Both the position numbers and the translations under genes were made by a program. DNA of 64,000 bases from Planctomycetota bacterium (GTDB lineage Bacteria; Planctomycetota; UBA1135; GCA-002686595), in the NCBI GenBank assembly GCA_022446815.1, contig JAKVCD010000006.1, forward strand, positions 1-64,000. Direction: 5' to 3'. Positions 8,370-16,391 of the stretch are shown here, piece by piece (position 1 is the first letter of the stretch; the number at the start of each line of letters is the position of its first letter). Under the pieces are notes generated by a model. The model searched no databases, was not told where the DNA came from, and worked only from the letters and a program-made list of their open reading frames with translations.

Positions 8370-9401
8370 CTAGCGACGCCGCTTCGCAGCGGGGCGTCGC
8401 TCTTTGTGAGCGAATGCCATGAGATCGACGACGCGCTGAGAGTAGCCCCACTCGTTGTCGTACCAGCTCACCACCTTCACCGTGTTTCCGTCCATCACCA
8501 TGGTGGCCTGTGAGTCGAAGACGGAGCTCGCGGGGTGACCGACGATGTCCGATGACACGAGCGGATGATCGCTGTACACGAGGTAACCCTTCATGTCCTT
8601 GCTAGCAGCAGCTTTCTTGAAAGCGGCATTCACCTCTTCCCTTGTCACCTTCTTCTTGAGCACAGCGACGAGGTCTGTGACCGAGCCGTTGGGCACAGGG
8701 ACGCGCATGGCCATACCATCAAGACGTCCGTTCAGGTGAGGAAGGATCTTCCCCACCGCTCGGGCGGCGCCCGTGGTTGTAGGGATGATGTTGACCGCTG
8801 CAGCTCTGGCACGCCGGAGGTCACTGTGCTTGTGATCTAGGAGCTGCTGGTCATTGGTGTAGCCGTGGATCGTGGTCATCATGCCCTGCTTCAACCCAAA
8901 GGACTCGTCTAAGACCTTGGCGAGCGGCGCTAGGCAGTTCGTCGTACAAGAGGCGTTCGAGATGATCTTGTCGCGCTTCTTGAGGATCTTGTGATTGACC
9001 CCCATGACGACCATCGCGTCGATCTCGTCCTTCGCAGGAACGGTCAAGACGACACGGCTCGCGCCACCCTCTAGGTGCTTCGCGCACGCTTCGCGAGTCC
9101 TGAAGACGCCGGTTGACTCGACCACGTAGTCGACCCGGTGCTCTGCGTGAGGGATCTCAGCAGGGTCCCCCGCGGAGGAGACGGCGATCTTGCGACCGTT
9201 TACATAGAGGGCAGACTTCGTCGCACGGACCTTCCCGGGGAATGGGCCGTGGATCGAGTCATAGCGGAGGAGGTGTGCGAGGGTCTCAGAGTCAGTGAGG
9301 TCGTTGATGAGGACGACCTCCATCCCTTTCCGGTCTTCAAGGACACGTAGGACGTTTCGTCCGATGCGGCCGAAGCCATTGATCGCGATTCGCAGGGCCA
9401 T
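8370..9401 (-). CDS. gapA: Glyceraldehyde-3-phosphate dehydrogenase, NAD-type
   Basis: Oxidises and phosphorylates glyceraldehyde 3-phosphate in glycolysis as a homotetramer. The 343-residue protein opens with the Rossmann motif AINGFGRIGRNVLR. D34 in LINDL argues for NAD rather than NADP use. The catalytic Cys152 is in SNASCTTNC and the partner histidine is H179 in TTIHGYTNDQ. The substrate-binding segment AVNIIPTTTGAARAVGK and RVPVPNGSVTDL are intact. The C-terminus carries an extra basic tail (KERRPAAKRRR), longer than usual. It is the first gene of the gapA-pgk-rpe-accD run and is divergent from tilS. Confidence 0.95.
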   Translation of the reverse strand: MALRIAINGFGRIGRNVLRVLEDRKGMEVVLINDLTDSETLAHLLRYDSIHGPFPGKVRATKSALYVNGRKIAVSSAGDPAEIPHAEHRVDYVVESTGVFRTREACAKHLEGGASRVVLTVPAKDEIDAMVVMGVNHKILKKRDKIISNASCTTNCLAPLAKVLDESFGLKQGMMTTIHGYTNDQQLLDHKHSDLRRARAAAVNIIPTTTGAARAVGKILPHLNGRLDGMAMRVPVPNGSVTDLVAVLKKKVTREEVNAAFKKAAASKDMKGYLVYSDHPLVSSDIVGHPASSVFDSQATMVMDGNTVKVVSWYDNEWGYSQRVVDLMAFAHKERRPAAKRRR

Positions 9402-9422
9402 AGTTCTTCTAGGATTTCTTAT

Positions 9423-9677
9423 TCAGGCGGGGCCACGGCCAGCGTCCTTATGGGAGCCACGAAGCGCTGAGGCGGGCTGGGGAGATGAGGCGAGGAACAA
9501 GAAAGCCGCCTCAAGAACCTGGGATGGTACTTCCAAGACAGGTTTCATGGAATGAAGAGGAGGAGAATACTCGCCTCCACCGATGGGATGAACGTGCGGC
9601 AAGCAGCCCGCAGCGGTGAAGAGAGTGACCCAGAGCCAGCCTATCAGTACGAACCATGCGGCCCAGCCTGCCTGGGG
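9423..9677 (-). CDS. Possible small lipoprotein upstream of gapA (uncertain)
   Basis: An open frame on the gapA strand ends 21 bp before gapA and contains a strongly hydrophobic run (AAWFVLIGWLWVTLFTAAGC) that looks like a lipoprotein signal with an AAGC lipobox, followed by LPHVHPIGGGEYSPP. The frame extends upstream to an ATG at 9737, which would overlap the tilS 5' end by about 120 bp; no convincing internal start was found, so the left coordinates given cover only the plausible signal and tail. It may be a real small gene or a shadow of tilS. Codon third positions become T-rich towards its end, unlike the neighbours. Confidence 0.2.
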   Translation of the reverse strand, partial: PQAGWAAWFVLIGWLWVTLFTAAGCLPHVHPIGGGEYSPPLHSMKPVLEVPSQVLEAAFLFLASSPQPASALRGSHKDAGRGPA

Positions 9678-11157
9678 GAGCCGATACCGACGGCTCGCAG
9701 AGCGAGTCGGCCTCAACCCAGAGGACCCCGTGGTCATCGCCCTCTCCGGCGGAGCCGACAGCGTCCTGCTCCTCGAGCTTGCTCACCGCGCCACCCCTCG
9801 CCCCAAGATCACCGCGGTTCACGTCGATCACGGCCTGCGCGGAGAAGAGAGCGACTTAGACGCCGCCCACTGCGCAAAGCTCTGCGCTGATCGCAGCATC
9901 CCCTTCATCAGGAGGCGGGTCCACCTCGACCCTGAGCCTTCTGGACTGGAGGCTCGGGCTCGCGCCGCCCGATACGGAGCCCTCGCAGAAGAAGTTGAGC
10001 GCCTAGGCGCTAAATGCGTCCTGACAGGGCACCACGCAGATGACCACCTCGAGACACTCCTGATGCGCTGGCTCCGCGGCACCGCCCTTGAAGGGCTCGC
10101 TGGCCTAAAACCTAAGGTCAGGCTCTCGCTTGGCGCCCGAGACATCCTCGTTGTTCGACCGCTGATCGATATGAGGCGCGAGGAGGTGCAACAGCTCCTC
10201 AGCGGCGAGGGCATCTCTTGGCGAGAGGACTCCTCCAACCAAGATGAGCGCTTCACGAGGAACCGAGTCAGGCACGGCCTCCTCCCGACGGTTGAGGCAG
10301 CGTGTGGGGAGGACGGCCTCCGCAACTTGCGCGCCTTCTCCCAAGCTGTCGAGGGCCTTGAGTCAGACCTCGCGAGCCATACGGCCCATCTTCACTGGGC
10401 ACCCCCACTACATGCCGCCGCGCTCAGAAGCCTCGAGACCGCCCATGTTGGAGGCACCCTCAAGAGAGGCCCCCTCCTTTCCATCCCGCGCCCACTCCGT
10501 CGCAGAGCCCTATGGCGCCTTCTCTCTGAGGGGACCGGCACGGGCCCGAGGAGAGAACACGTAGATAACATCCTCACAGCACTCGAGCGCGGACGCTGTG
10601 GACGCTTCGGTCTCCCGAAGGGCTGGCTCCTTCAGCTGAGATCCTCCACTCTGCACCTGCTTCCGCCCCGAGATCACCATGCACTCGCAGCGGAGCCTCC
10701 CAGCACGCCTGGACAGAGTCCCCTCCCCTTTGAGCCCCAAGAGCGACTCTTCCTCCCTGCAGAGGGCCTCAGGCTCGGCGTTCCGGGCTCTATAGAGCTG
10801 ACTGATGGGCGCGCTATCTCCTCCGAATACATGGAAGGAGGCCTCTCTGGCGATGTTTCCCGCTCACCCGTCATCGTGGAGCTAGACGCAGACACTTTAG
10901 AGGGGGACCTCCGCGTCCGCTTCCCAGCTCCTGGCGATCGCTTCTACCCCCTTGGCGCTCCCGGATCCCGCCGGCTCTCCCGGTTCCTCGCCGACACAGG
11001 GGTCCCTCGAGAGGAGCGCAGCAGGGTCCCTGTGGTCTTCTCCAAGGATCAGCTCATTTGGGTCGCTGGAATCCGACCAGCCCAGAATGTGCGCGTGACC
11101 CCCCGCACCACGAACCGGCTTCGCTTGACCCTCCACAGGGCTGCGCCGGCCAACTGA
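9616..11157 (+). CDS. tilS: tRNA(Ile)-lysidine synthase
   Basis: TilS attaches lysine to C34 of the CAU-anticodon tRNA-Ile using ATP, changing its codon specificity from AUG to AUA. The PP-loop SGGADS is at residues 44-49. It is followed by AVHVDHGLRGEESD and LTGHHADDHLETLLMRWLRG, all diagnostic. The C-terminal TilS domain is also present (RVRFPAPGDRFYPLG, RRLSRFLADTGVP, LIWVAGIRPAQNVRV). At 513 residues it is somewhat long. The annotated start is GTG 9616; the first ~22 residues are low in conservation signals and the true start may lie closer to residue 23. It is divergent from gapA across about 210 bp and is followed by yggS after 81 bp. Confidence 0.93.
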   Translation: MKRVTQSQPISTNHAAQPAWGSRYRRLAERVGLNPEDPVVIALSGGADSVLLLELAHRATPRPKITAVHVDHGLRGEESDLDAAHCAKLCADRSIPFIRRRVHLDPEPSGLEARARAARYGALAEEVERLGAKCVLTGHHADDHLETLLMRWLRGTALEGLAGLKPKVRLSLGARDILVVRPLIDMRREEVQQLLSGEGISWREDSSNQDERFTRNRVRHGLLPTVEAACGEDGLRNLRAFSQAVEGLESDLASHTAHLHWAPPLHAAALRSLETAHVGGTLKRGPLLSIPRPLRRRALWRLLSEGTGTGPRREHVDNILTALERGRCGRFGLPKGWLLQLRSSTLHLLPPRDHHALAAEPPSTPGQSPLPFEPQERLFLPAEGLRLGVPGSIELTDGRAISSEYMEGGLSGDVSRSPVIVELDADTLEGDLRVRFPAPGDRFYPLGAPGSRRLSRFLADTGVPREERSRVPVVFSKDQLIWVAGIRPAQNVRVTPRTTNRLRLTLHRAAPAN

Positions 11158-11181
11158 GCCTCGACCGAATAGAGCGTGATG

Positions 11182-11199
11182 ACCGCGATCCCTCGCGGT
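11182..11199 (+). other. Stem-loop in the tilS-yggS gap
   Basis: ACCGCGA (11182-11188) and TCGCGGT (11193-11199) form a perfect 7-bp stem with a TCCC loop, 25 bp after the tilS stop and 40 bp before yggS. No T tract follows, so it is not a classical terminator; it could slow or process the transcript. Confidence 0.35.
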
Positions 11200-11238
11200 G
11201 ACTTCTGGGCGTGATCTGGGTACCCTTCGTGCTCGCCT

Positions 11239-11982
11239 TTGCACGTGAAAGACACCCTCAGACAGAACCAGGAGCGCCTCGCCGAGAGAATCGCTGAGGT
11301 CTCTCGGGCCGCAGACCGATCGCCCTCCGACCTGTGCGTCGTAGCGATCACAAAGTATGTGCAGCCTGAGACAGCTCTAGCGCTCGCGAGCCTCGGACAA
11401 CGAGACCTCGGCGAGAACCGGCCGGATTCGCTGGAGGCGAAGGCAGACGCGTTTCGAGCCGCGGGAGAGCCTGTCAGGTGGCACTTCGTAGGGCACCTAC
11501 AGCGCAACAAAGCGAGGCGTGTGGTCAAAATCGCCGACGTCATCCACTCCGTCGACACGACCCAGCTCATCAGGACCCTCGATCGAATCGCATCCGAGGA
11601 AGACCGTGAGCTCCAGGTCTTCCTGGAGGTGCGGCTCACAGAGGAGAAGACAAAGCACGGCTTCATGCAGCATGAGCTACAAGACGCTCTGGCCGCTCTC
11701 GCCCAAGCGCCACGGCTTGAGCCGCTAGGAGTGATGGGCATGTCCCCAGCTGGTGGGACTCCGGAGTCGGCGATCACAGCCTTTACTCGTCTTCGCAAGC
11801 TCGCGGACGAGCTCGAGGCAAGCGCAGAGTCCAGAGACCTGTTCCGTGGAGGCCGAGTTCGTACCTCAATGGGAATGAGTGGAGACTTCCCCCAAGCCAT
11901 CACGGCTGGATCTGACTACCTCCGCATCGGGTCCTCCTTCTTTGAAGGCCTCAGCAAGGAGCCTGGAGAGGTGCCTGCATGA
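11239..11982 (+). CDS. YggS-family PLP homeostasis protein
   Basis: A fold-type III, single-domain PLP-binding protein of the YggS/PROSC family, which controls pyridoxal-phosphate and amino-acid pools without a known reaction. The PLP lysine is K39 in VVAITKYVQ. Other family blocks are LGENRPDSLEAK, WHFVGHLQRNKAR, IHSVDTTQL, GFMQHE and the C-terminal SMGMSGDFPQAITAGSDYLR. The length of 247 is typical. The start is TTG 11239 or the GTG two codons later; neither has a good Shine-Dalgarno. The stop overlaps the start of the FHA-kinase gene by 4 bp (ATGA), so those two are translationally coupled. Confidence 0.9.
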   Translation: MHVKDTLRQNQERLAERIAEVSRAADRSPSDLCVVAITKYVQPETALALASLGQRDLGENRPDSLEAKADAFRAAGEPVRWHFVGHLQRNKARRVVKIADVIHSVDTTQLIRTLDRIASEEDRELQVFLEVRLTEEKTKHGFMQHELQDALAALAQAPRLEPLGVMGMSPAGGTPESAITAFTRLRKLADELEASAESRDLFRGGRVRTSMGMSGDFPQAITAGSDYLRIGSSFFEGLSKEPGEVPA

Positions 11983-14954
11983 GCCAGCGCTTAGGCCTCC
12001 TGCTCCCGAACCAAGACGGAGCCCCTACCCCGCTCCCCGATCGCGGCCGGCTCACGATCGGCTCGTCCAGTGAACGGGCCAAGCTCGTGCTGTCCGCCCA
12101 AGGGGTCGCAGAGGTGCACTGCATCATCGCTAGGACCAAGGACGGTGGCTGGGCAGTCCAAGACATGGGCAGCGACTTCGGCACGATGCTTGACGGAGAG
12201 CGTGTCGATGTCGCGAGGCTTCGGGCTGGTCAGACCCTCCTCTTAGGCTCTGTCAGCATCAGCGTCGTAGCGCTCGCTGGCGAGCAAACCAGTCAGACCT
12301 CACCGACCCCTGAGCCACCCCCAGCGAAGAAGGCGAACTCTGCGCCCACATCGCCGCCCCCCGCCACAGCGCCTCCTACACCCGCTGCTCCTAAGAGGTC
12401 ATCCGAAGAGGACTTCTTAGAGATCCCAGGCTACTCCATCCTAGAGACCCTTGGGCGCGGCGGCATGGGCGCGGTCTTCAGGGCCCGGCAGGATCGCCTG
12501 CACCGCGACGTCGCGCTCAAGATCCTCTCTCCAAAGCTCGCTGCAGACACTGAGTTCGTCAGGCAATTCCACCGCGAGGCCCAAGCCGCTGCTGCCCTAA
12601 ATCACCCCAACGTCGTGACGGTCTACGACGTCGGCGAGGCCAGCGGCACGCACTTCCTCGCCATGGAGTATATGGACAACGAGAGCCTAGAAGAGCTCGT
12701 CGCGAAGGAAGGCAGCCTGCCCTGGAAGCGTGTCGCAGAGCTGCTCGTCGGCGCCGCTCGAGGGCTCGTCTACGCGGAGTCACGCGGGATCGTCCACCGA
12801 GACATCAAGCCATCCAACTTGATGCTCAACACTTCGGGGCAGGTCAAGATCGCCGACCTAGGCCTCGCCCAGCACGGAGAGGACGATGCCGGAGACGGGA
12901 GAGTCTTTGGGACGCCGCACTTCATGGCTCCCGAGCAGATCAGAGGCGAGACCGTCGACCGCCGCAGCGACATCTACTCCCTCGGAGCGACCGGCTACAG
13001 GCTGCTCTCGGGCTACACCCCCTTCGAGGGAATCAACAGCCGAGAGATCCTCCGTGCGGCGCTTACGGAGGAGTTTGAGCCGCTCAGCTCGCACGTCGGC
13101 GACGCCCCAGAGAGCCTCACCAGCCTCATTGAGCGCATGATCGCTCGGGAGGCCGCTGACCGCCCTCAGTCAGCTGAGTCTGTCGTCAATCACCTAGAGG
13201 CGCTCCTCTCTGGATCTGCAGCGCCCGCAACTCCTCAGATCGCGCAGGGGGCGGAGCCAAAGAGCAAGGTGGGCCTGATCCTCGCGGGGGCCCTCGTCGC
13301 TGCCGGCGTCGCAGTCGTCACCCTCATGGTTGGTGATGAAGACAAGAGCCTCGAACCAAACCTCACCCCCAGCGCTGCTGAAGACCAAGAGGCTGTAGCC
13401 GACGCGACGGCACCGAAGCAGGAAGAGGACCAGCAACCTGCCCCTGCGCTCGAGCCCACGCTTCAACAGCCAGCGCAAGACGATGACGTCGCTCAGAAGC
13501 TCTTCGAGATCGAGGCGGAGAACGAGCTCCTGCGACTCAGGAGCTCAGAGCGGACTCTCTCGGAGCGCCAGTCTGCTCTCCTCGCCCTAGCAGATAAGTA
13601 CAACGGCACCACCGCAGCAGCCACAGCCAGAGAGGAGGCCGCTGGCATAGGGGATGTTATCCGTATGGAGGCAGAGGCCGAGGCCGCGGTGAAGAGCCGC
13701 AGAGAGGCAGTGCTCTTAGCCCTCACGAACGCAGCCAACTTACAAGCCAACCCCCCGCGCCCCGGAGACTCCCTCAGGGCGATGGCGACCGTGATCAACC
13801 AAGACCAGCTTGTGTCAGACCAGCCCTTCCTCGAGCAGCGGGAGGCCCTACGCGTCACCGTCTGCAAGGTAGCCCTGACTCAGGCGCAGTCTCAGCTAGA
13901 GAGAGCCAAAGCGCTCTTGAGCGAGCTCAACACCGAGGAAGTGCAAGGCCTGCTTCAAGACCTCGTAATCAGATTGAAGCTCCCTGACCTCCCGGTCGAA
14001 GAGCGCCCGCTCTACTTCGACGAGCTCCAACGCCTCGCTCGCGAGGCTACAGACCTCTTGAGGAACCTAGACCAGCGGAGAGACGAGCTCGTCACTGGAC
14101 GAGAGCGTGACGACGTGAGCGCGATCGCCGCAGCCTGCCATGCTGAGGATGGCCTAGAGGCAGACCTCGCTGCCCTGAGCCCCAGCTCCGCCGCCGAGAG
14201 GCTCGAAGCCCTAGCAGCGAGTCTCTCCACCGAAGAGCTTCGTGTGATGATCAGCTCCCACGCAGCAGACATGCGCGCGGCCGCTACCGCCCTAAACTCG
14301 CTCAGCGCTGAGCTCTCTACTTGGCGAAGAAACTCCATCGCAGACCCACGTCCCAGGCGCTCAAACGCTGAAGTCACCGCCATCAGCGAAGCAGGAGTAG
14401 AGATCCAAGGGAGCCGAGGGGCTGAGCAGATCCCCTGGAGCGAGTTCGCCGCCCACCCAGAGGCCCTCCATCAGCTCTTCCTTCGGAGGCTCAACCGCGA
14501 CTGGACAGAAGAAGAGAGCGCTGGCATCGCCTCCCTCCTGCGAAACGCCGCAGTCCTCAACGCACTTAGAATCACACGAGAGGGCTTCGACGATCCGAGC
14601 CAGCTCAAGGAGCGTGACCTCGAGCGGGCGCTCTCCGGATTTGAATCCGCCGCCGAGTGGGCGAAGGAGGGGACAGCGCGAGACCGCCTGGGACTCGAAC
14701 GCGAAGCTGCGACCTCTCTCATCCAAGCGCTCAGCTTGGCGGCCCAAGAGCAGTGGGGCTCTGCTACCAGTACGCTCGCTCACACGACGAGCGCTTACGC
14801 TGGCACGGTGCTCCTCCTCATCCTCTCCGACGGGAGCAGTTCCTCAGGGAGCGAATCCTCAGAGGAGCCGGCCACTGAAACTGGCTCAACAGCAGGTGGC
14901 CTGGACCCAGCAGGGCCGTCCGTGCCTAGCCCCCCCGGCCCAGGAGGCGAGTGA
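11979..14954 (+). CDS. FHA-domain Ser/Thr protein kinase, membrane-anchored
   Basis: A 991-residue signalling protein. Residues 1-100 form an FHA-like domain (LTIGSSSERA, AEVHCII, WAVQDMGSDFGTMLDG) that has lost the usual serine before the histidine and the asparagine of the S-x-N-G motif, so phosphothreonine binding is doubtful. A proline-rich linker follows. The kinase spans about 152-410 with glycine loop LGRGGMGAVFRA, lysine in VALKIL, HRDIKPSN (H273), DLG in IADLGLA and GTPHFMAPEQ. One membrane helix (VGLILAGALVAAGVAVVTLMV) lies at about 431-451. The remaining 540 residues are acidic, alanine- and glutamate-rich and mostly helical or coiled coil, on the outer side of the membrane. It overlaps yggS by 4 bp. 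Targets are unknown. Confidence 0.9.
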   Translation: MSQRLGLLLPNQDGAPTPLPDRGRLTIGSSSERAKLVLSAQGVAEVHCIIARTKDGGWAVQDMGSDFGTMLDGERVDVARLRAGQTLLLGSVSISVVALAGEQTSQTSPTPEPPPAKKANSAPTSPPPATAPPTPAAPKRSSEEDFLEIPGYSILETLGRGGMGAVFRARQDRLHRDVALKILSPKLAADTEFVRQFHREAQAAAALNHPNVVTVYDVGEASGTHFLAMEYMDNESLEELVAKEGSLPWKRVAELLVGAARGLVYAESRGIVHRDIKPSNLMLNTSGQVKIADLGLAQHGEDDAGDGRVFGTPHFMAPEQIRGETVDRRSDIYSLGATGYRLLSGYTPFEGINSREILRAALTEEFEPLSSHVGDAPESLTSLIERMIAREAADRPQSAESVVNHLEALLSGSAAPATPQIAQGAEPKSKVGLILAGALVAAGVAVVTLMVGDEDKSLEPNLTPSAAEDQEAVADATAPKQEEDQQPAPALEPTLQQPAQDDDVAQKLFEIEAENELLRLRSSERTLSERQSALLALADKYNGTTAAATAREEAAGIGDVIRMEAEAEAAVKSRREAVLLALTNAANLQANPPRPGDSLRAMATVINQDQLVSDQPFLEQREALRVTVCKVALTQAQSQLERAKALLSELNTEEVQGLLQDLVIRLKLPDLPVEERPLYFDELQRLAREATDLLRNLDQRRDELVTGRERDDVSAIAAACHAEDGLEADLAALSPSSAAERLEALAASLSTEELRVMISSHAADMRAAATALNSLSAELSTWRRNSIADPRPRRSNAEVTAISEAGVEIQGSRGAEQIPWSEFAAHPEALHQLFLRRLNRDWTEEESAGIASLLRNAAVLNALRITREGFDDPSQLKERDLERALSGFESAAEWAKEGTARDRLGLEREAATSLIQALSLAAQEQWGSATSTLAHTTSAYAGTVLLLILSDGSSSSGSESSEEPATETGSTAGGLDPAGPSVPSPPGPGGE

Positions 14955-14958
14955 CCCC

Positions 14959-15795
14959 ATGACCGCTGACGCTCCCCATGCGTTAGATCACTCCATCAGG
15001 GAGGCCGCCCAGGCGTTGGAGTCAATGAACGTCCAAGCGCCCGAGGTTTTGCTGCTGCTCGGAACGGGCACGGAAGACCTGAGCGCCTCCCTCGGTGAGG
15101 TCGCTACCTACAAGCTCGGAGACCTCCCCTCTTGCCCAGGCGTCTGGAAGGAGAGCGAGCTGCTGACAGGCAGGGCTAGCGGCGTTCGCCTTTGGGCGCT
15201 GTGCGACGCACCCCTTGAAGAGGAGACCTCTTGGGACAGGGCTTGGCCTATCTGGCTTGCCCGCAGCCAAGGCGCAGGGGCCTGCCTCATCACCGCCGGA
15301 GCCTGCGCCGCAGGCGACCTAGACGGCACAGACTTCCTCTTGGCCTCAGACCACATGATCATGGATGGCTCGAAGGCGCTGCATGGCCTCGCCACCTCAA
15401 CCCTAGGGCCTCTCTTCCCCGACCAAGGCAGAGTTCACGATGAGACATCGAGAGCTGCGCTAATGAAAGCCGCGGCCAGCTCAGGCCTCCCTTGCACCAC
15501 TGGGGTCCTCGCTTGCACGCCGGGACCCAGCCTCGAGACCCCTGCGGAGCGCGAGTACTACTCCCGCGCCGGGGCGCACGCCACGGTCCAAGGCTTAGGC
15601 CCCCTCCTCCACGCGATGGCCCACAGCGGCCTCCCTGGGCTCTGCCTCTTGCCTCTCATAGGGAGGCCAGATGCGAGCGTTGAGGCGCTGATCCAACGGT
15701 CTGAGGAGCTCGCCCCTGCTCTCGCCGAGCTCATCGAGCGAGCTATCCCTCTGCTCGCGTCCACCGCTCAACGCGAGCAAGAGGAGGAGCTATGA
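14959..15795 (+). CDS. Purine nucleoside phosphorylase family protein with degenerate active site
   Basis: A 278-residue protein aligned along its length with trimeric purine nucleoside phosphorylases (PNP_UDP family). It retains the GPSLETPAERE block (E193 is equivalent to the base-binding glutamate) and a DHMIMDG segment in the place of DHINLMG. Most catalytic elements are changed. The phosphate loop reads LLGTGTED instead of GSGLG, the GRxHxYEG phosphate/ribose motif is replaced by LCDAPLEEE, TNAAGG by TAGACAAG, and the asparagine of the SLVTN strand by a hydrophobic residue. It may be a pseudoenzyme or have another ligand. The start is ATG 14959, with AGGAGG 11 bp upstream near the end of the kinase gene. 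It overlaps purN by 4 bp. Confidence 0.7.
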   Translation: MTADAPHALDHSIREAAQALESMNVQAPEVLLLLGTGTEDLSASLGEVATYKLGDLPSCPGVWKESELLTGRASGVRLWALCDAPLEEETSWDRAWPIWLARSQGAGACLITAGACAAGDLDGTDFLLASDHMIMDGSKALHGLATSTLGPLFPDQGRVHDETSRAALMKAAASSGLPCTTGVLACTPGPSLETPAEREYYSRAGAHATVQGLGPLLHAMAHSGLPGLCLLPLIGRPDASVEALIQRSEELAPALAELIERAIPLLASTAQREQEEEL

Positions 15796-16391
15796 ACAAG
15801 CGCGTCGCTGTCCTTGTCTCTGGCGGAGGTCGCTCACTCGAGAACCTCTATAAGCGCTGCGCCGATGGCACCCTTGACGCAGAGCTCGCGCTCGTCGTTT
15901 CGAATCGATCGGATGCATACGCGCTCGAGCGCGCCGCCAGACTCGAGCTCCCTAGCGAGATCATTGACCCCGAGCGCGAGTTGCCCCCAGAGGACTTCTC
16001 TCGGGCCGTCTTTGATGCCGCAGAGTCTGCTGACTGCTCGCTCATCGTCTTGGCTGGCTTCCTGCGCTTCCTCCCGATCCCTCGCGACTGGGAAGGGCGA
16101 GTGCTGAACATTCACCCCTCGCTGCTCCCCGCCTTCGGAGGAAAGGGGTACTACGGTGACCGAGTGCACGCGGCCGTCTTAGAGCGCGGCGTCAAATTCA
16201 CCGGCTGCACCGTGCACTACGTAGACAACGTCTACGACAACGGTCCCATCCTCGTCCAACGCGCGATCGAGGTGCTCCCCGATGACGACGTGAGCTCTCT
16301 CGGTGCACGAGTCTTCGAGGAGGAAAAGCACGCGCTGCCCGACGCGATCAACGCACACTTCAAGGCCGCCGCAGCTGCCCCGGCGAGCTAG
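15792..16391 (+). CDS. purN: Phosphoribosylglycinamide formyltransferase
   Basis: Transfers a formyl group from 10-formyl-THF to GAR, the third step of purine synthesis. The 199-residue length is typical. The phosphate-binding VLVSGGGRSLENL is at the N-terminus. The catalytic triad is in place: N106 and H108 in VLNIHPSLLPAFGG and D149 in VDNVYDNGPI. Start ATG 15792 overlaps the stop of the PNP-like gene (ATGA). The stop TAG shares the palindrome CTAG with the stop of the convergent DUF4340 gene, so the two open frames overlap by 4 bp. Confidence 0.95.
   Translation: MNKRVAVLVSGGGRSLENLYKRCADGTLDAELALVVSNRSDAYALERAARLELPSEIIDPERELPPEDFSRAVFDAAESADCSLIVLAGFLRFLPIPRDWEGRVLNIHPSLLPAFGGKGYYGDRVHAAVLERGVKFTGCTVHYVDNVYDNGPILVQRAIEVLPDDDVSSLGARVFEEEKHALPDAINAHFKAAAAAPAS

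Noticed and set aside
11049-11903. A 284-codon open frame on the minus strand opposite yggS
   Set aside because: Serine- and arginine-rich reading without motifs, fully antisense to a clear YggS family gene.
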